Of a DNA stretch of 64,000 nucleotides, positions 1-7,556 are shown in pieces. Within the stretch, counting starts at the first letter, position 1; each line of letters opens with the position of its first letter. This DNA is from Bradyrhizobium sp. CCGB12 (lineage in GTDB: Bacteria; Pseudomonadota; Alphaproteobacteria; Rhizobiales; Xanthobacteraceae), in contig NZ_JANADO010000002.1 in the NCBI RefSeq assembly GCF_024199845.1, positions 62,001 through 126,000 of the forward strand, read 5' to 3'. Below the pieces are notes generated by a model. It was given only the letters and a program-made list of their open reading frames with translations, searched no databases and was not told the DNA's origin. Made by a program: the position numbers and the translations under genes.

Positions 1-138
1 AACCGCCGCAGAAGGGACAGGGCCCCAGCGGTTGTACAGAAACAGGGAATCCGCGCATTGGATCGATAGCTGCGCTGCCGACAGGCTTCCTAGCCATCTC
101 AACCTGTCCTCGTGTTCTCAGTGCCAAGGAGCGAGCAT

Positions 139-450
139 TTAGAAGGTGCGGCCGGGGTTGCGTTTTCCAATACACGCAACAGCGAGCCTTGCGGGTGCGC
201 CTCCTAAAAGAGCGTTCGGACGATAAAGTTCTGGGCCGACCTCGACGACCTCGACGAAATGATGGCTGACGTCGCTATTGAAGCCGATGAGGTCCCACTT
301 CGCGCCGGCGCTTTGGCAAGCAACGCCCATGAAGCGCGCCGGCTGCCACTCGGGATGTTTCGTGCTGGAGCGCACAAGCACCCAATAGAAGCGGCCTCGA
401 ATCAACTGTGTGAGGTCAGTCATGGAATAAGATGCAGATCCCTCGCTCAC
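139..450 (-). CDS. small conserved hypothetical protein, coupled to upstream gene
   Basis: A 103-residue soluble protein of unknown function. The middle part (around residues 18-60) contains FYWVLVRSS, PARFMG and KWDLIG, a layout I know from small bradyrhizobial proteins of unknown role. The GTG start overlaps the TGA stop of the gene starting at 770 (GTGA), so translation is probably coupled. An in-frame ATG at 423 (MTDLTQL) is a possible alternative start, but neither start has a strong ribosome binding site of its own. No signal peptide or membrane segment is visible. The reading frame is well supported, the function is not. Confidence 0.55.
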   Translation of the reverse strand: MSEGSASYSMTDLTQLIRGRFYWVLVRSSTKHPEWQPARFMGVACQSAGAKWDLIGFNSDVSHHFVEVVEVGPELYRPNALLGGAPARLAVACIGKRNPGRTF

Positions 451-770
451 GCTGCCGCGCGACGCTCGACTGAGCGCAGACGCATGGGCTTGCCGCCCGT
501 CGGAGTGCGCGGACCGTTCCCGTCAAGCGCTCGTAGCGCCTCCAGAATTTCATCGATATGAACAGGCGTGTTTGGTCCGTGCGGTGCGCGTAACGCTGGA
601 CAGGACGCGACCGCCGATGCATCTGAGGCCCAAGACGCAAGGATGGCGCGCTTCTCGGCCAGACTCAAATTCGGGTCAGCGACGACGTCGCGCGGATGCG
701 AGAACACTGTGCCGGGGTGAAGAAGAGCATTGAAATCGAAGACGTTGTCGTGTGCGGGCGTCGTCCGCAT
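447..770 (-). CDS. small conserved hypothetical protein
   Basis: A 107-residue soluble protein that I do not recognise functionally. It begins MRTTPAHDN and contains LLHPGTVFSHPRDVV and LSLAEKRAILASWASDA, a short helical region often seen in small bradyrhizobial proteins. The start is well defined because GGGAGG lies about 8 bases upstream of the ATG at 770. Its stop overlaps the next gene by four bases, so the two form an operon transcribed leftward. The C-terminus is basic (Arg-rich). No domain that would give a function is apparent. Confidence 0.65.
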   Translation of the reverse strand: MRTTPAHDNVFDFNALLHPGTVFSHPRDVVADPNLSLAEKRAILASWASDASAVASCPALRAPHGPNTPVHIDEILEALRALDGNGPRTPTGGKPMRLRSVERRAAA

Positions 771-851
771 GGCTAACCTCCCATCATAAGACGCATTAAA
801 GTGGCCGCGCGGGAGAACCCGCGCGGCGGTGATCGGAACGAAGCTGCGGGT

Positions 852-1304
852 TCAGGCGGCCTTGCCCTCGATCTGCTTGACCTGCCCGGCGCTTGCGCCC
901 GCGATGGCGATGCGCCGCGGCTTCATGGCCTCGGGAATCTCGCGTTGAAGCTCGACGACCAATAGACCGTTCTCGAAGTGCGCGCCCTTGACCTCGACGT
1001 GGTCAGCCAGGGTGAACTGCCGCTTGAACGAGCGGGTCGACATTCCGCGATGCACAAAGGTCTTCTCGTCCTTCTCGGCCTTATGACCTTCCAACGTAAG
1101 CACATTCTGGGCCGCTGTAAGGGCCACCTCGTCCGGTGAGAATCCGGCGAGCGCTACCGAGATCTGGAAGCGGTTCTCGTCGAGCCGCTCGATGTTATAG
1201 GGGGGATAGGTCTCTTCGGCGGCCCGCTGGACCTCGTCAAGAACGTCAAACAGGTGGTCGAATCCAATGGTCGACCTCCACAGGGGAGTCCAATCATACC
1301 TCAT
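852..1304 (-). CDS. Hsp20-family small heat-shock protein (IbpA/HspA type)
   Basis: A 150-residue ATP-independent holdase chaperone that binds unfolding proteins in the cytoplasm. The N-terminal arm reads MRYDWTPLWRSTIGFDHLFD, as in class A rhizobial sHsps. The alpha-crystallin domain runs from about residue 35 to 130 (PPYNIERLDENRFQISVALAG and VLTLEGHK), and the conserved A-x-x-x-n-GLL motif appears as AHFENGLLVVEL. The start at 1304 is chosen because GGAGGA lies 8 bases upstream and because the longer frame would read through the regulatory leader. The 5' leader resembles a ROSE RNA thermometer, so expression is probably switched by heat at the level of translation. Confidence 0.93.
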   Translation of the reverse strand: MRYDWTPLWRSTIGFDHLFDVLDEVQRAAEETYPPYNIERLDENRFQISVALAGFSPDEVALTAAQNVLTLEGHKAEKDEKTFVHRGMSTRSFKRQFTLADHVEVKGAHFENGLLVVELQREIPEAMKPRRIAIAGASAGQVKQIEGKAA

Positions 1305-1448
1305 AGCCAAATCCTCCAATGAGCAAGTTGGGTACGAGCTGGCACCGGACACCTTCCGGCGCCCGCCTTGAGTTCGGGGCCCCGAAGGCGCCCCGGCCAC
1401 CATGACGGTGGCGACCAAAAAATCTGCAACGGGCAAAAAAGTTTCAAG
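1305..1448 (-). promoter_or_regulatory. ROSE-like RNA thermometer leader with sigma32-like -35 box
   Basis: This is the leader of the hsp20 gene. Read on the minus strand, it ends in TTGCTC (1326-1321), two bases, then TTGGAGGAT around the Shine-Dalgarno sequence (1317-1312). That is the UYGCU anti-SD arrangement typical of ROSE elements. Several further GC-rich self-complementary arms lie upstream, for example around 1370-1400 with GCCCCGAA and TTCGGGGC. CTTGAAAC at 1448-1441 matches a heat-shock sigma-factor -35 box, but no clear matching -10 was found. ROSE control of small heat-shock genes is established in bradyrhizobia; the folding here is inferred. Confidence 0.65.
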
Positions 1449-1899
1449 AGGGTGACAAGAATTTTTAGCGCCCAGCAGCGGAGCACTGCGATCCGAAATA
1501 TCCCAGATCGCGCGTGACGCGCGCCTGAAGCCCGGTGGTCTCTGCTCTGAAAATCCCGGTCATTTGTCCTCCCTCTATCGCCAGCGTGCAAACCACGCTC
1601 CGAGTAGGAACGCGAGACCAAGCGAGCGCAAAGGCGCCTTCACGGTCATCTCACGCAGCTGATCCGCCCAGCGCATCGCAGAATCGAACGCGGGCGAACC
1701 CTCTGGTTGACGACTTCCTCTTGTTTCAGCCCCGGGATCCGGCCTCCGGCCGGAAGTCTGCTCGACGCCGCCCTGCTCGTTCGTCAGCCCGGGCTTCCGT
1801 CATTGCCGAGGCTTCCCTCATGTCCATGGCGTCCTCCTATCGCCCGCCCCGGAGCAATGCTCCCTTCCACTTGGTTGCTACGTTCCGGAACGTCCTAGA
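1449..1899. other. gene-free stretch
   Basis: I see no supported gene in this stretch. The open frames present have composition typical of chance frames in GC-rich DNA (Arg/Ser/Pro-rich) and no ribosome binding site. It lies between the heat-shock promoter and a Ku relic. Confidence 0.5.
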
Positions 1900-2062
1900 C
1901 TAGACCGACTTCCGGCGATCTCCCGCCCGGGGCTTCTTCGCTGATCCGTCTTTCGCCGGCTTCTTGCCCGCGACAGGCATCAACATCTCTTTTTGACCGC
2001 TGGCGGACTTCTTCGGCTTCTTCTCGGATTTGGCTGCTGGACGGCGGGCATCTGCTGTTAGT
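1900..2062 (-). pseudogene. relic of Ku protein C-terminus (NHEJ)
   Basis: A minus-strand frame ending at 1900 reads through PAAKSEKKPKKSASGQKEML and then MPVAGKKPAKDGSAKKP before a stop. This Lys/Ala-rich tail with the QKEMLMP-AGKK signature is what I remember at the C-terminus of rhizobial Ku proteins, which bridge DNA ends in non-homologous end joining. No Ku beta-barrel core is found upstream. The fragment has no start codon and abuts the duplicated cassette leader near 2056, so it appears to be a truncation. The match comes from recall of the family tail and could instead be another histone-like Lys/Ala-rich protein. Confidence 0.45.
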
Positions 2063-2185
2063 CCACACGGTGCTTGGCGCGGACGGGCTCAGTAACGCGC
2101 TTGACCGAGGTGAGGTGTGCGATCTCGACTGCACCTCAAAACCTAGCGGCTTGCCTCTCGGGCCTCCTCGCGGAATCTATTCGCC
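2056..2185 (+). repeat. duplicated leader of the two-gene cassette, copy 1
   Basis: This stretch is closely repeated at 61129-61253 in front of another copy of the same two genes. The shared parts include CTTGACCGAGGTGAGGTGTG, CACCTCAAAACCTAGCGGC and GGAATCTAT. A hairpin GAGGTG / CACCTC with a variable loop is preserved in both copies even though the loop sequence differs, which hints at an RNA structure. Only the last part (AGCGGCTTGCCTC onward) is kept in front of copy 2 near 53638. Confidence 0.7.
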
Positions 2186-2601
2186 ATGGGCACCAAGTCA
2201 CGAGAGGTCATTTGGGGCCGTCGGATCATGGGGGCAAAGATCCACGCTCAGGGGCCCGGGAACGTGCCGAGCAGGCCATTCGCGAGGCAGATCGGGGGGA
2301 GGCGGACGCCTGGTCAGTCCGAATGGAGGGCTACGGCGGCCCTGCCCAACCCTCCCCGACAATCGGTCAGTGCCTCAACGGCGGGCTTGCCTGGCTGGAG
2401 GTGGAGTGCGCCCGATGCAAGACACGCGCGAGCCTGCCACTTGATGCCATCCGCCGCTCTAGGGATACGCCGCTCTGGAAGCTGGAAGCGTCGCTTAAGT
2501 GCCGCTCGCCCCGCTATGCGCCGCCCGCTCGAATGATCAAGCTAACGGAGACAAGGCAAGTCACGCCCTATAAATGGGTCCATCCTACCGAAGAGCGATA
2601 G
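2186..2601 (+). pseudogene. frameshifted copy 1 of the cassette's first gene (zinc-ribbon-like)
   Basis: This copy is homologous along its length to the intact 141-residue proteins at 53680-54105 and 61254-61679. The first 23 residues (MGTKSREVIWG, then RIMGAKIHAQG) are in one frame, and from about 2252 the rest (ARERAEQAIREADR to VHPTEER) is in another, because one base is missing compared with the other copies. A second lesion removes about three codons and with them the second CxxC half: LKCRSPRYAPP here against CRSCRTSRYAPP in copy 2. If the paired CxxC motifs bind zinc, this copy could not. It probably does not make the full protein. Confidence 0.75.
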
Positions 2602-2609
2602 ATTGACGC

Positions 2610-2876
2610 ATGACCAAGTATGCCGCCGAACGCCCCTTTGCCGACCCAGAATCTGCCGCTCGCAAACTGATCGAACTCGCGCAGAGCATTGAATCCGTCC
2701 AGGACGGTCGCATTCACATCGAAAAGCTCAACGCGCCGTTTCTCTACAAGCTCAACGCCACCGGTGCGGAGTTCGGCGCCGGGATCCGATATGCGGTTGA
2801 GCATGGCTGGCTCGATGTGCACGAGAGCGGGACCTACGTGCGGCTGCTGGAAGGCAAAGACTTGCTGAGGGAGTAG
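2610..2876 (+). CDS. cassette second gene, copy 1 (unknown function)
   Basis: An intact 88-residue soluble protein with paralogues at 54112-54357 and 61688-61945. The N-terminus reads MTKYAAERPFADPESAARK. The core contains GRIHIEKLNAPFLYKLNATG, then EFGAGIRYAVEHGWL and HESGTYVRLL. The alternation of strands and helices and the GWL--HESGTYVRL ending suggest a compact alpha/beta or winged fold, but I do not recognise a named family. It follows the first cassette gene by 8 bases. Here its partner is broken while this gene remains open, which may mean it works alone or is decaying more slowly. Confidence 0.65.
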   Translation: MTKYAAERPFADPESAARKLIELAQSIESVQDGRIHIEKLNAPFLYKLNATGAEFGAGIRYAVEHGWLDVHESGTYVRLLEGKDLLRE

Positions 2877-3693
2877 ACCAATCGGCCCCAGCCTGGAGGT
2901 TTTCGGGATCGAAACGAGCTGGGACCGAGGGGTCTGCCAATGTCTGGTTCGGCAAATGCCGTATCATCAACGTAGCATCCGCCTCGTCAATGGTGAGACC
3001 GAGATTTAGTGGCAACTGGTCCGCGAACGGATAGGGGGTCGTTGTTCCGCCAAGGGGAAATCGGCGTCGCAAACGAGCGGAAAGCAAGGGACAGAGCACG
3101 TCAGCTCGTTGCCGGCACGCAGTAGAGTTCTGGGGGGCCGGTCAAGATCGCAAGGTTCGAGCCCGGAGAGCCCCAAGTCCACCAAGTGAGCAGGCCTGAC
3201 TTCAAATCCAGACTTCTTCGCTACATGGCGAGCATCGATATATTAGGATCGACCTCTCCCTTTTGACGTCGAGCAAAGACGTTATAAAGCGGGCGGACAT
3301 CTGACACTTAGGACATGGTGGCCCCGGCTGAGGCGCGCGGGCCTCTGCTTCCCTTTGCCCTGTCACGAGCCATCCTCAAAAATCGCGAGATCACAAATCG
3401 AAGGTTCCTAAGTATCTAAGTGCACAGTATTTCCCGGGCAGAAGCTCGATATTTCCGAAGCGAGCGCGATTCGCTTCGCCGAAACGGCCTCAGCAACCGG
3501 AGCCAGCCCCGGACTTGGGGCTGTTTTGCTATGGGCGGCAAAAAACGCCGCCCGCTAAAATGTGGCGGGCGGCGGCCTGCACCCCGGGGAGACCAAAACC
3601 CGGGCACTTAATCCGTCTGCATTCGGCGTCCCGAGGTTCAATGCGCGGGAGCGGGACTCGCATTGTTGGTCCGAAAAACTATCTGCACCACGC
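2877..3693. other. gene-free stretch with two hairpins
   Basis: I see no supported gene in about 800 bases. A terminator-like hairpin CAGCCCC/GGGGCTG lies at 3504-3523, followed on the plus strand by TTTT. A second stem-loop GGGCGGC/GCCGCCC lies at 3533-3553. A segment near 3160-3180 (GGTTCGAGCCC) superficially resembles a tRNA T-arm but has no matching acceptor stem. Confidence 0.4.
3504..3527 (+). terminator. rho-independent terminator-like hairpin
   Basis: A 7-bp GC stem (CAGCCCC / GGGGCTG) with a six-base loop is followed directly by TTTT. No intact plus-strand gene ends just upstream, so it may be left over from a lost gene or belong to an untracked transcript. Confidence 0.4.
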
Positions 3694-3930
3694 ATGGGTA
3701 TAGCTTATGAACTTTGCCTGGCCACCGCCGCCAAGCAAATCGGACCTGACTGGATCCACGAAGTAAAGCACGATGGCTACCGGATGCTGGTCATCCGGGA
3801 GAATGAACAAGTGCGCCTCCTCTCTCGCAACGGAACCGACTGGACGAAGCGGTATCCCTGGATTGCCGAGGCGCCGAAGAACCGGCAAAAGCGTTTTGTT
3901 ATCGATGGCGAGGCCGTGATCCTTGAATAG
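3694..3930 (+). pseudogene. fragment of ATP-dependent DNA ligase adenylation domain (LigD/LigC type)
   Basis: The 78-codon fragment reads WIHEVKHDGYRMLVI, then LLSRNGTDWTKRYPWI, and ends FVIDGEAVILE before a stop. These are the N-terminal part of the nucleotidyltransferase domain of bacterial ATP-dependent DNA ligases, and the lysine of EVKHDGYR is the motif I residue that takes up AMP. The rest of the domain and the OB-fold are missing, so it cannot be an active ligase. A C-terminal ligase relic lies at 32711-33012 and a Ku tail relic at 1900-2062, so parts of an end-joining system are scattered through the window. Confidence 0.75.
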
Positions 3931-3981
3931 CCGAGGCCGCTGAAGGAGCTGTCGCGGCGCACTGGAGACCAGCTGCCAGCA

Positions 3982-4326
3982 CTAACATACTCCTGTCGTT
4001 TGCTGCATCACGCGAGCCAATTCCTGTTTGTCGAACGGTTTCCTAATCATGGGATAGGCGTCCAGTCTTCGCTCTCGGCCGGACAGCTGTAGAATCTTCA
4101 GCTCTGGGCGAAGACGCGTTGCCCGCTCAGCCAGTTCATGGCCGTCCATGGCGGGCATATTGATGTCGGTGATCAGGATCGAAATCGCATTCTGCTCGAC
4201 AAGCATATCCAAAGCTTCCGCACCACTGCTTGCAGTCAGCACCTCGCAGCCCAGATCCTCAAGCATACTTGCGATGACCTCAAGGACGTTGGGATCATCA
4301 TCTACAACCAGAACAGTATGCGTCAT
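3982..4326 (-). CDS. single-domain response regulator (CheY-like receiver)
   Basis: A 114-residue stand-alone receiver domain. The acidic pocket is DDD at residues 9-11 (VLVVDDDPNVLEV), the phospho-acceptor Asp is in LITDINMPAMDG at about residue 53, the switch Ser/Thr position is in LQLSGRE, and the conserved Lys is in MIRKPFDK. All residues needed for phosphorylation appear present. There is no output domain and no histidine kinase nearby, so it would act by protein contact or as part of a phosphorelay encoded elsewhere. Such orphan receivers are numerous in bradyrhizobia. Confidence 0.9.
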   Translation of the reverse strand: MTHTVLVVDDDPNVLEVIASMLEDLGCEVLTASSGAEALDMLVEQNAISILITDINMPAMDGHELAERATRLRPELKILQLSGRERRLDAYPMIRKPFDKQELARVMQQTTGVC

Positions 4327-4564
4327 GGCAATACCTCTCTAGAAAAACGCTCATAGTTTCCGGACGTTCCGGCGCAATGGCAGTCCAACGTTTGCCTCAG
4401 GAAGCGTGCACTTCTCGACAGTCGCTGTGCGCATCGTACGAAACAACGAAGAGCGAGACATGGGATTGGAGGCTGCGTCGCCGTTTACGCTGTGCCCAAC
4501 GCAGATCGCTTACGTAAAAACCCAGCCGCTATGAGCCCTGCATCTTTCGACTTTTGCAACATCC
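4327..4564. other. intergenic region between response regulator and substrate-binding protein
   Basis: No gene seen. It probably contains the response-regulator promoter (the gene is transcribed leftward from 4326) and the 3' end region of the orphan substrate-binding protein. Confidence 0.3.
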
Positions 4565-5557
4565 TCATTCGATCACTTCGTCGGCCCTTGCAAGTAGCTG
4601 CTCAGAGAACACTACTCCGATTTCCTTTCCAGCCGCACGATTGATGACGAGCTCGAACTTTGTCGGCTGGTAAAACGGAAGGTCAGCCGGTTTTGAGCCC
4701 TTAAGCACTTGATCAATGGCACCGGCGGCACGGCGAAAAATCTCAACCAGATCGATCCCATAAGCTACCAGCCCACCGGCTTCGACAAACGAACGAAATG
4801 GGTAAATGGTCGGCAATCGGGACTTCGCCGCCAGCTCGACGACTAGTTGTCGCTTTGTAATGTGCTCCGGACTACCGTCGACGAAGAGAGCATCGGTACC
4901 GGTCACCGACATTGCGGCAAAGAGACGCCGGTATTCTTCCTCACTCCCATTATCTACATAAGAGGAGCCCACAACCGTGATACCCGCCTTATCAGCCGCG
5001 TCCCGCATTGCGGCTGCCTCCGGATTTGCTCTTGTAGCTAAAATACCGAGCTTTGATATCTTAGGAGCAACCTCCCTCAGAAGCTCGATGCGTTTTGCCC
5101 AAAGCTCTAAGCCGGGATCGACGGTAACGCCAGTAATGTTTCCGCCCGGCCGAGCGATGCTGGCTGCAATGCCGTGACCTACTGGGTCGCTGGTCATGGC
5201 AACAATGGGGACTATTGACGTTGCGTGCTTCATGGCAAGGACCAGAGAAACGCTAATCGCAAAAACAACGTCTGGATTACGAGCTGCGGCGTCGCTTGCG
5301 AGCTTAGGATAGCCATCAACGCGACCTTCTCCTGAGAAGCGTTCGATAACAAGATTGCTCCCTTCGACATATCCGAGTCGGCGAAGTTCCCTGAAGAACT
5401 CTCTGTAGTAACGAATGCGGCTAAGTTCGTTCAGCTCTGTTACGGGGTGCGATGGATGCAATATCGCCATCCGGTGCACTTTACTCGATTGCGCGTGCGC
5501 GGCAGCAGGCAGCATGGATGCTGCACCAATGAACGCAATGAAATCGCGTCGTCGCAT
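4565..5557 (-). CDS. orphan ABC_sub_bind-family periplasmic substrate-binding protein, paralogue 1
   Basis: A 330-residue exported protein. The N-terminus MRRRDFIAFIGAASMLPAAA has a twin-arginine-like start and a cleavable signal ending AHAQ. The family core is clear: RRLGYVEGSNLVIERF, PDVVFAISVSLVLAMK, VAMTSDPVGHGIAASIARPG, GNITGVTVD, then QPTKFELVINRAAGKEIG and the closing ADEVIE. The family (Pfam ABC_sub_bind) is usually linked to small-ligand uptake, but here no permease or ATPase is adjacent, as for the other four copies in the window. Start chosen at 5557, with GGGAGGGA just upstream. Ligand unknown. Confidence 0.88.
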   Translation of the reverse strand: MRRRDFIAFIGAASMLPAAAHAQSSKVHRMAILHPSHPVTELNELSRIRYYREFFRELRRLGYVEGSNLVIERFSGEGRVDGYPKLASDAAARNPDVVFAISVSLVLAMKHATSIVPIVAMTSDPVGHGIAASIARPGGNITGVTVDPGLELWAKRIELLREVAPKISKLGILATRANPEAAAMRDAADKAGITVVGSSYVDNGSEEEYRRLFAAMSVTGTDALFVDGSPEHITKRQLVVELAAKSRLPTIYPFRSFVEAGGLVAYGIDLVEIFRRAAGAIDQVLKGSKPADLPFYQPTKFELVINRAAGKEIGVVFSEQLLARADEVIE

Positions 5558-5694
5558 GTGTCCCTCCCGATGACAGGGCTGCACTGGGATAATGTAGCAG
5601 ATTCCAGACTGGATGTCGCTTTGGGTCCCTTAGCTGACCTCCACGCCCCTGAAGAGAGCGGACGGAAGACCGGGTTTATCGGGACACACGGACC

Positions 5695-5708
5695 TTGATT
5701 TAGATCAA
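5695..5708. promoter_or_regulatory. perfect FixK/FNR box
   Basis: TTGATTTAGATCAA fits the TTGA-N6-TCAA consensus of FixK2/FNR-type oxygen-responsive activators perfectly. Its centre lies about 62 bases before the ATG of the 33-residue membrane peptide at 5764. That would put a transcription start near 5743 for a class II site and leave a leader of about 20 bases. It also lies 140 bases upstream of the divergent substrate-binding protein gene. The equivalent site in front of the second peptide copy is split by an IS insertion. Confidence 0.7.
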
Positions 5709-5763
5709 ACAGCTTCTCGAACCGAGTAGTTGCCTACGTTGAGCTGCACCGGTGGAGCAGGCA

Positions 5764-5865
5764 ATGGCCAGTCATCGACCTACGTGGATGATGCATCTAT
5801 TGGCTTGGGCAATAGCCGCTATTGGTCTCCTCACGATCCTTTCGATGGCGCTAGGGCCGCCTTGA
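5764..5865 (+). CDS. 33-residue single-span membrane peptide, copy A
   Basis: A tiny gene encoding MASHRPTWMMHLLAWAIAA followed by a hydrophobic run ending SMALGPP. Residues 9-29 form one transmembrane helix with an N-terminal basic and aromatic cap. GGTGGAG precedes the ATG by about 8 bases. A second copy at 38088-38189 has only conservative or synonymous differences, and the shared sequence extends about 120 bases upstream and 50 downstream. A perfect FixK/FNR box upstream predicts induction at low oxygen. No known function; small membrane peptides of this kind often regulate larger membrane complexes. Confidence 0.6.
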   Translation: MASHRPTWMMHLLAWAIAAIGLLTILSMALGPP

Positions 5866-6068
5866 CGGGAGTGAACGCCTCGCGACGGACGCACATTGTG
5901 CGGCGCCGTATTTTCGAGCGCTCAGAAGTGATCGGGCCGTATCAAAAGATGTGGAACCAGCCCGGAGCGGGGTGTATTATCCCCACATCGCCGAGCGGTG
6001 CTGGGTATCTATCGGTGATGAGAACGCACGTTGCGCTCCCGCCTTCCTCAAGGGAAAAGGAGCAGCGC

Positions 6069-6269
6069 ATGCAAAAGCGTCGCCGTTTCAAGAACATCAC
6101 AACCCTCGAAGAAAGGCTTGTTGCTTTTGCCGAAGAGGCTAAAGCGCGAGCACGAGGCCTCCCGCCCGGAGCAGAGAAAGACGCTGCGGAACGCAAGGCG
6201 CACGAGGCCGATGTGGCAGCCCATATCGATGGGTGGATCAGGTCGCCTGGATTGAGACCGCCGACGTAG
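6069..6269 (+). CDS. small conserved protein of the LEER...SPGLQPP family
   Basis: A 66-residue cytoplasmic, highly charged helical protein. MQKRRRFKNITTLEERL opens it and HIDGWIRSPGLRPP closes it. It belongs to a family of tiny proteins that I know as multi-copy in bradyrhizobia, with an N-terminal basic patch, a central amphipathic helix and the terminal SPGL-PP motif. Another intact member is at 63775-63978 and broken ones are at 44524 and 56246. GGAG lies 8 bases before the chosen ATG; the longer open frame upstream overlaps unrelated duplicated sequence. Function unknown. Confidence 0.65.
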   Translation: MQKRRRFKNITTLEERLVAFAEEAKARARGLPPGAEKDAAERKAHEADVAAHIDGWIRSPGLRPPT

Positions 6270-6303
6270 AACGGTGATGCTTACATCAGTCCGGGCGGAC
6301 CCG

Positions 6304-6492
6304 ATGTCGCCAGCATCGGATATCAAGGAGCGCATCGCTGCTCGCCAGCGACTTGCATCGTTTGAGCAGGAGCTGATCGCTCGATCTCGTGATTTGGTGG
6401 CTGCTTCGAAGGCCCTTCTGGCAGAGCCTTGCCCTACGACCTTTCTTGGTCCGAGGACGCATTTTCCGTGGCCAAAGGATACTCTTCCCTAA
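6304..6492 (+). CDS. possible small helical protein, truncated by IS insertion
   Basis: A short frame reads MSPASDIKERIAARQRLASF, then EQELIARSRDLVAASKALL, an amphipathic helix pattern consistent with real coding. After residue 42 the sequence turns into unrelated codons (PTTFLGPRTHFPWP), so the original gene may have been cut shortly before the IS1182-type fragment. No good ribosome binding site is seen. I cannot assign a function. Confidence 0.25.
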   Translation: MSPASDIKERIAARQRLASFEQELIARSRDLVAASKALLAEPCPTTFLGPRTHFPWPKDTLP

Positions 6493-6617
6493 AGGGAGTG
6501 AACTGGCGAGTCTGCTTCTGGGCCCTAAGCAGATAGCGAGCCGCTTATCGCCACGTCAGCTGTTCGCGTTAAACCGGACGCCGGGTGGTTTTGCCTCGAC
6601 TGCCGCAAGTGACCCTG

Positions 6618-7556
6618 GCTGTGTGAAAACGCGGCTGTTTTGCTATGATTCTCTCGTGATTCTGCGGGGGAAGCTGATGAGGCGCTTCGTTGAGCAGGCC
6701 GATCGGGGGCAATGGACTTTATTGCCCGAATGCCTCGATGATTTCATTGACGAGAACAACTCCGTTCGGGTGATCGACGTGTTTGTCGATGCGCTCGATT
6801 TGACTGAGATGGGCTTTGAGGGAGCGGAGCCGGCCGCAACGGGTCGGCCATCGTATCACCCCTCGGTTCTCCTGAAGCTCTACATTTACGGCTATCTGAA
6901 CCGGGTGCAATCGAGCCGACGGCTCGAACGGGAAGCTGGGCGCAATGTTGAGGTGATGTGGCTATTGGGGCGGCTCGCTCCGGATCACAAGACGATTGCC
7001 GACTTCCGCAAGGACAGCGGCCTGGCACTTCGCAAGGTATGTGCGCGCTTCGTTGAACTCTGCCGAGAGATGGGTTTACTGGCGACAGCGAGCGTTGCGA
7101 TCGATGGCAGCAAGTTCAAAGCCGTGAACAACCGCGACAAGAACTTCACGCGGGCGAAGGTAGAACGGCGGCGTGCTCAACTGGAGGAGAGCGTCGGGCG
7201 CTATCTGAGCCAACTTGACACGGCCGACCGGCAAGAGCCGACGGAGGCACTGACCATGAAGGCGGCGAGGCTTACCGAGAAATTGACAAAGCTGAAGGAG
7301 GAAAGGGGAAGCTTGCCGCTTACGAGAAGCAGATGCTTGCTTCGCCTGATCAGCAAATCTCATTGACTGATCCCGACAGCCGTTCGATGGCGACGAGCGG
7401 GCGCGGTTCAGGCGTCGTTGGCTACAACGTGCAGGTCGCGGTAGATACCGAGCACCATTTGATCGTGACGCATGAAGTGACGAACAGCGGCTCGGATCGG
7501 GCTCAACTGGCCAATGTGGCCAGGCAGGCCAAGGCTGTTTTAAAGACCGAGTCATC
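6618..7556 (+). mobile_element. 3'-truncated IS1182-family insertion sequence
   Basis: The left boundary is probably at about 6618, where TGTGTGAAAACGCGGCTG resembles IS1182-family terminal repeats. The element carries a transposase with the family's N-terminal domain, but homology stops around 7556 after AVLKTE and no right-hand inverted repeat was found. It is a remnant that cannot move by itself. Confidence 0.65.
6677..7556 (+). pseudogene. IS1182-family transposase, frameshifted and truncated
   Basis: The start MRRFVEQADRGQWTLLPECL is followed by IDENNSVRVIDVFVDALDL and GRPSYHPSVLLKLYIYGYLN, the DUF772-type N-terminus of IS1182 transposases. The first catalytic Asp lies in VAIDGSKFKAVN. 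The frame breaks near 7305 (EERGSLPLTR). Homology resumes in another frame with MLASPDQQISLTDPDSRSMA and GVVGYNVQVAVDTEHHLI, where the second acidic residue would follow. The C-terminal catalytic part is absent. The gene is inactive. Confidence 0.85.

Noticed and set aside
2752..3099. 115-codon minus-strand frame
   Set aside because: Begins inside a conserved cassette gene on the other strand and has no conserved motif or ribosome binding site.
3140..3200. tRNA-like segment (GGTTCGAGCCC, later CCACCA)
   Set aside because: The T-arm stem does not pair and no acceptor or anticodon arms could be built.
5730..6269. 179-codon plus-strand frame
   Set aside because: It fuses out-of-frame sequence of the 33-residue membrane peptide region with the real 66-residue gene at 6069; the ribosome binding site supports only the short gene.
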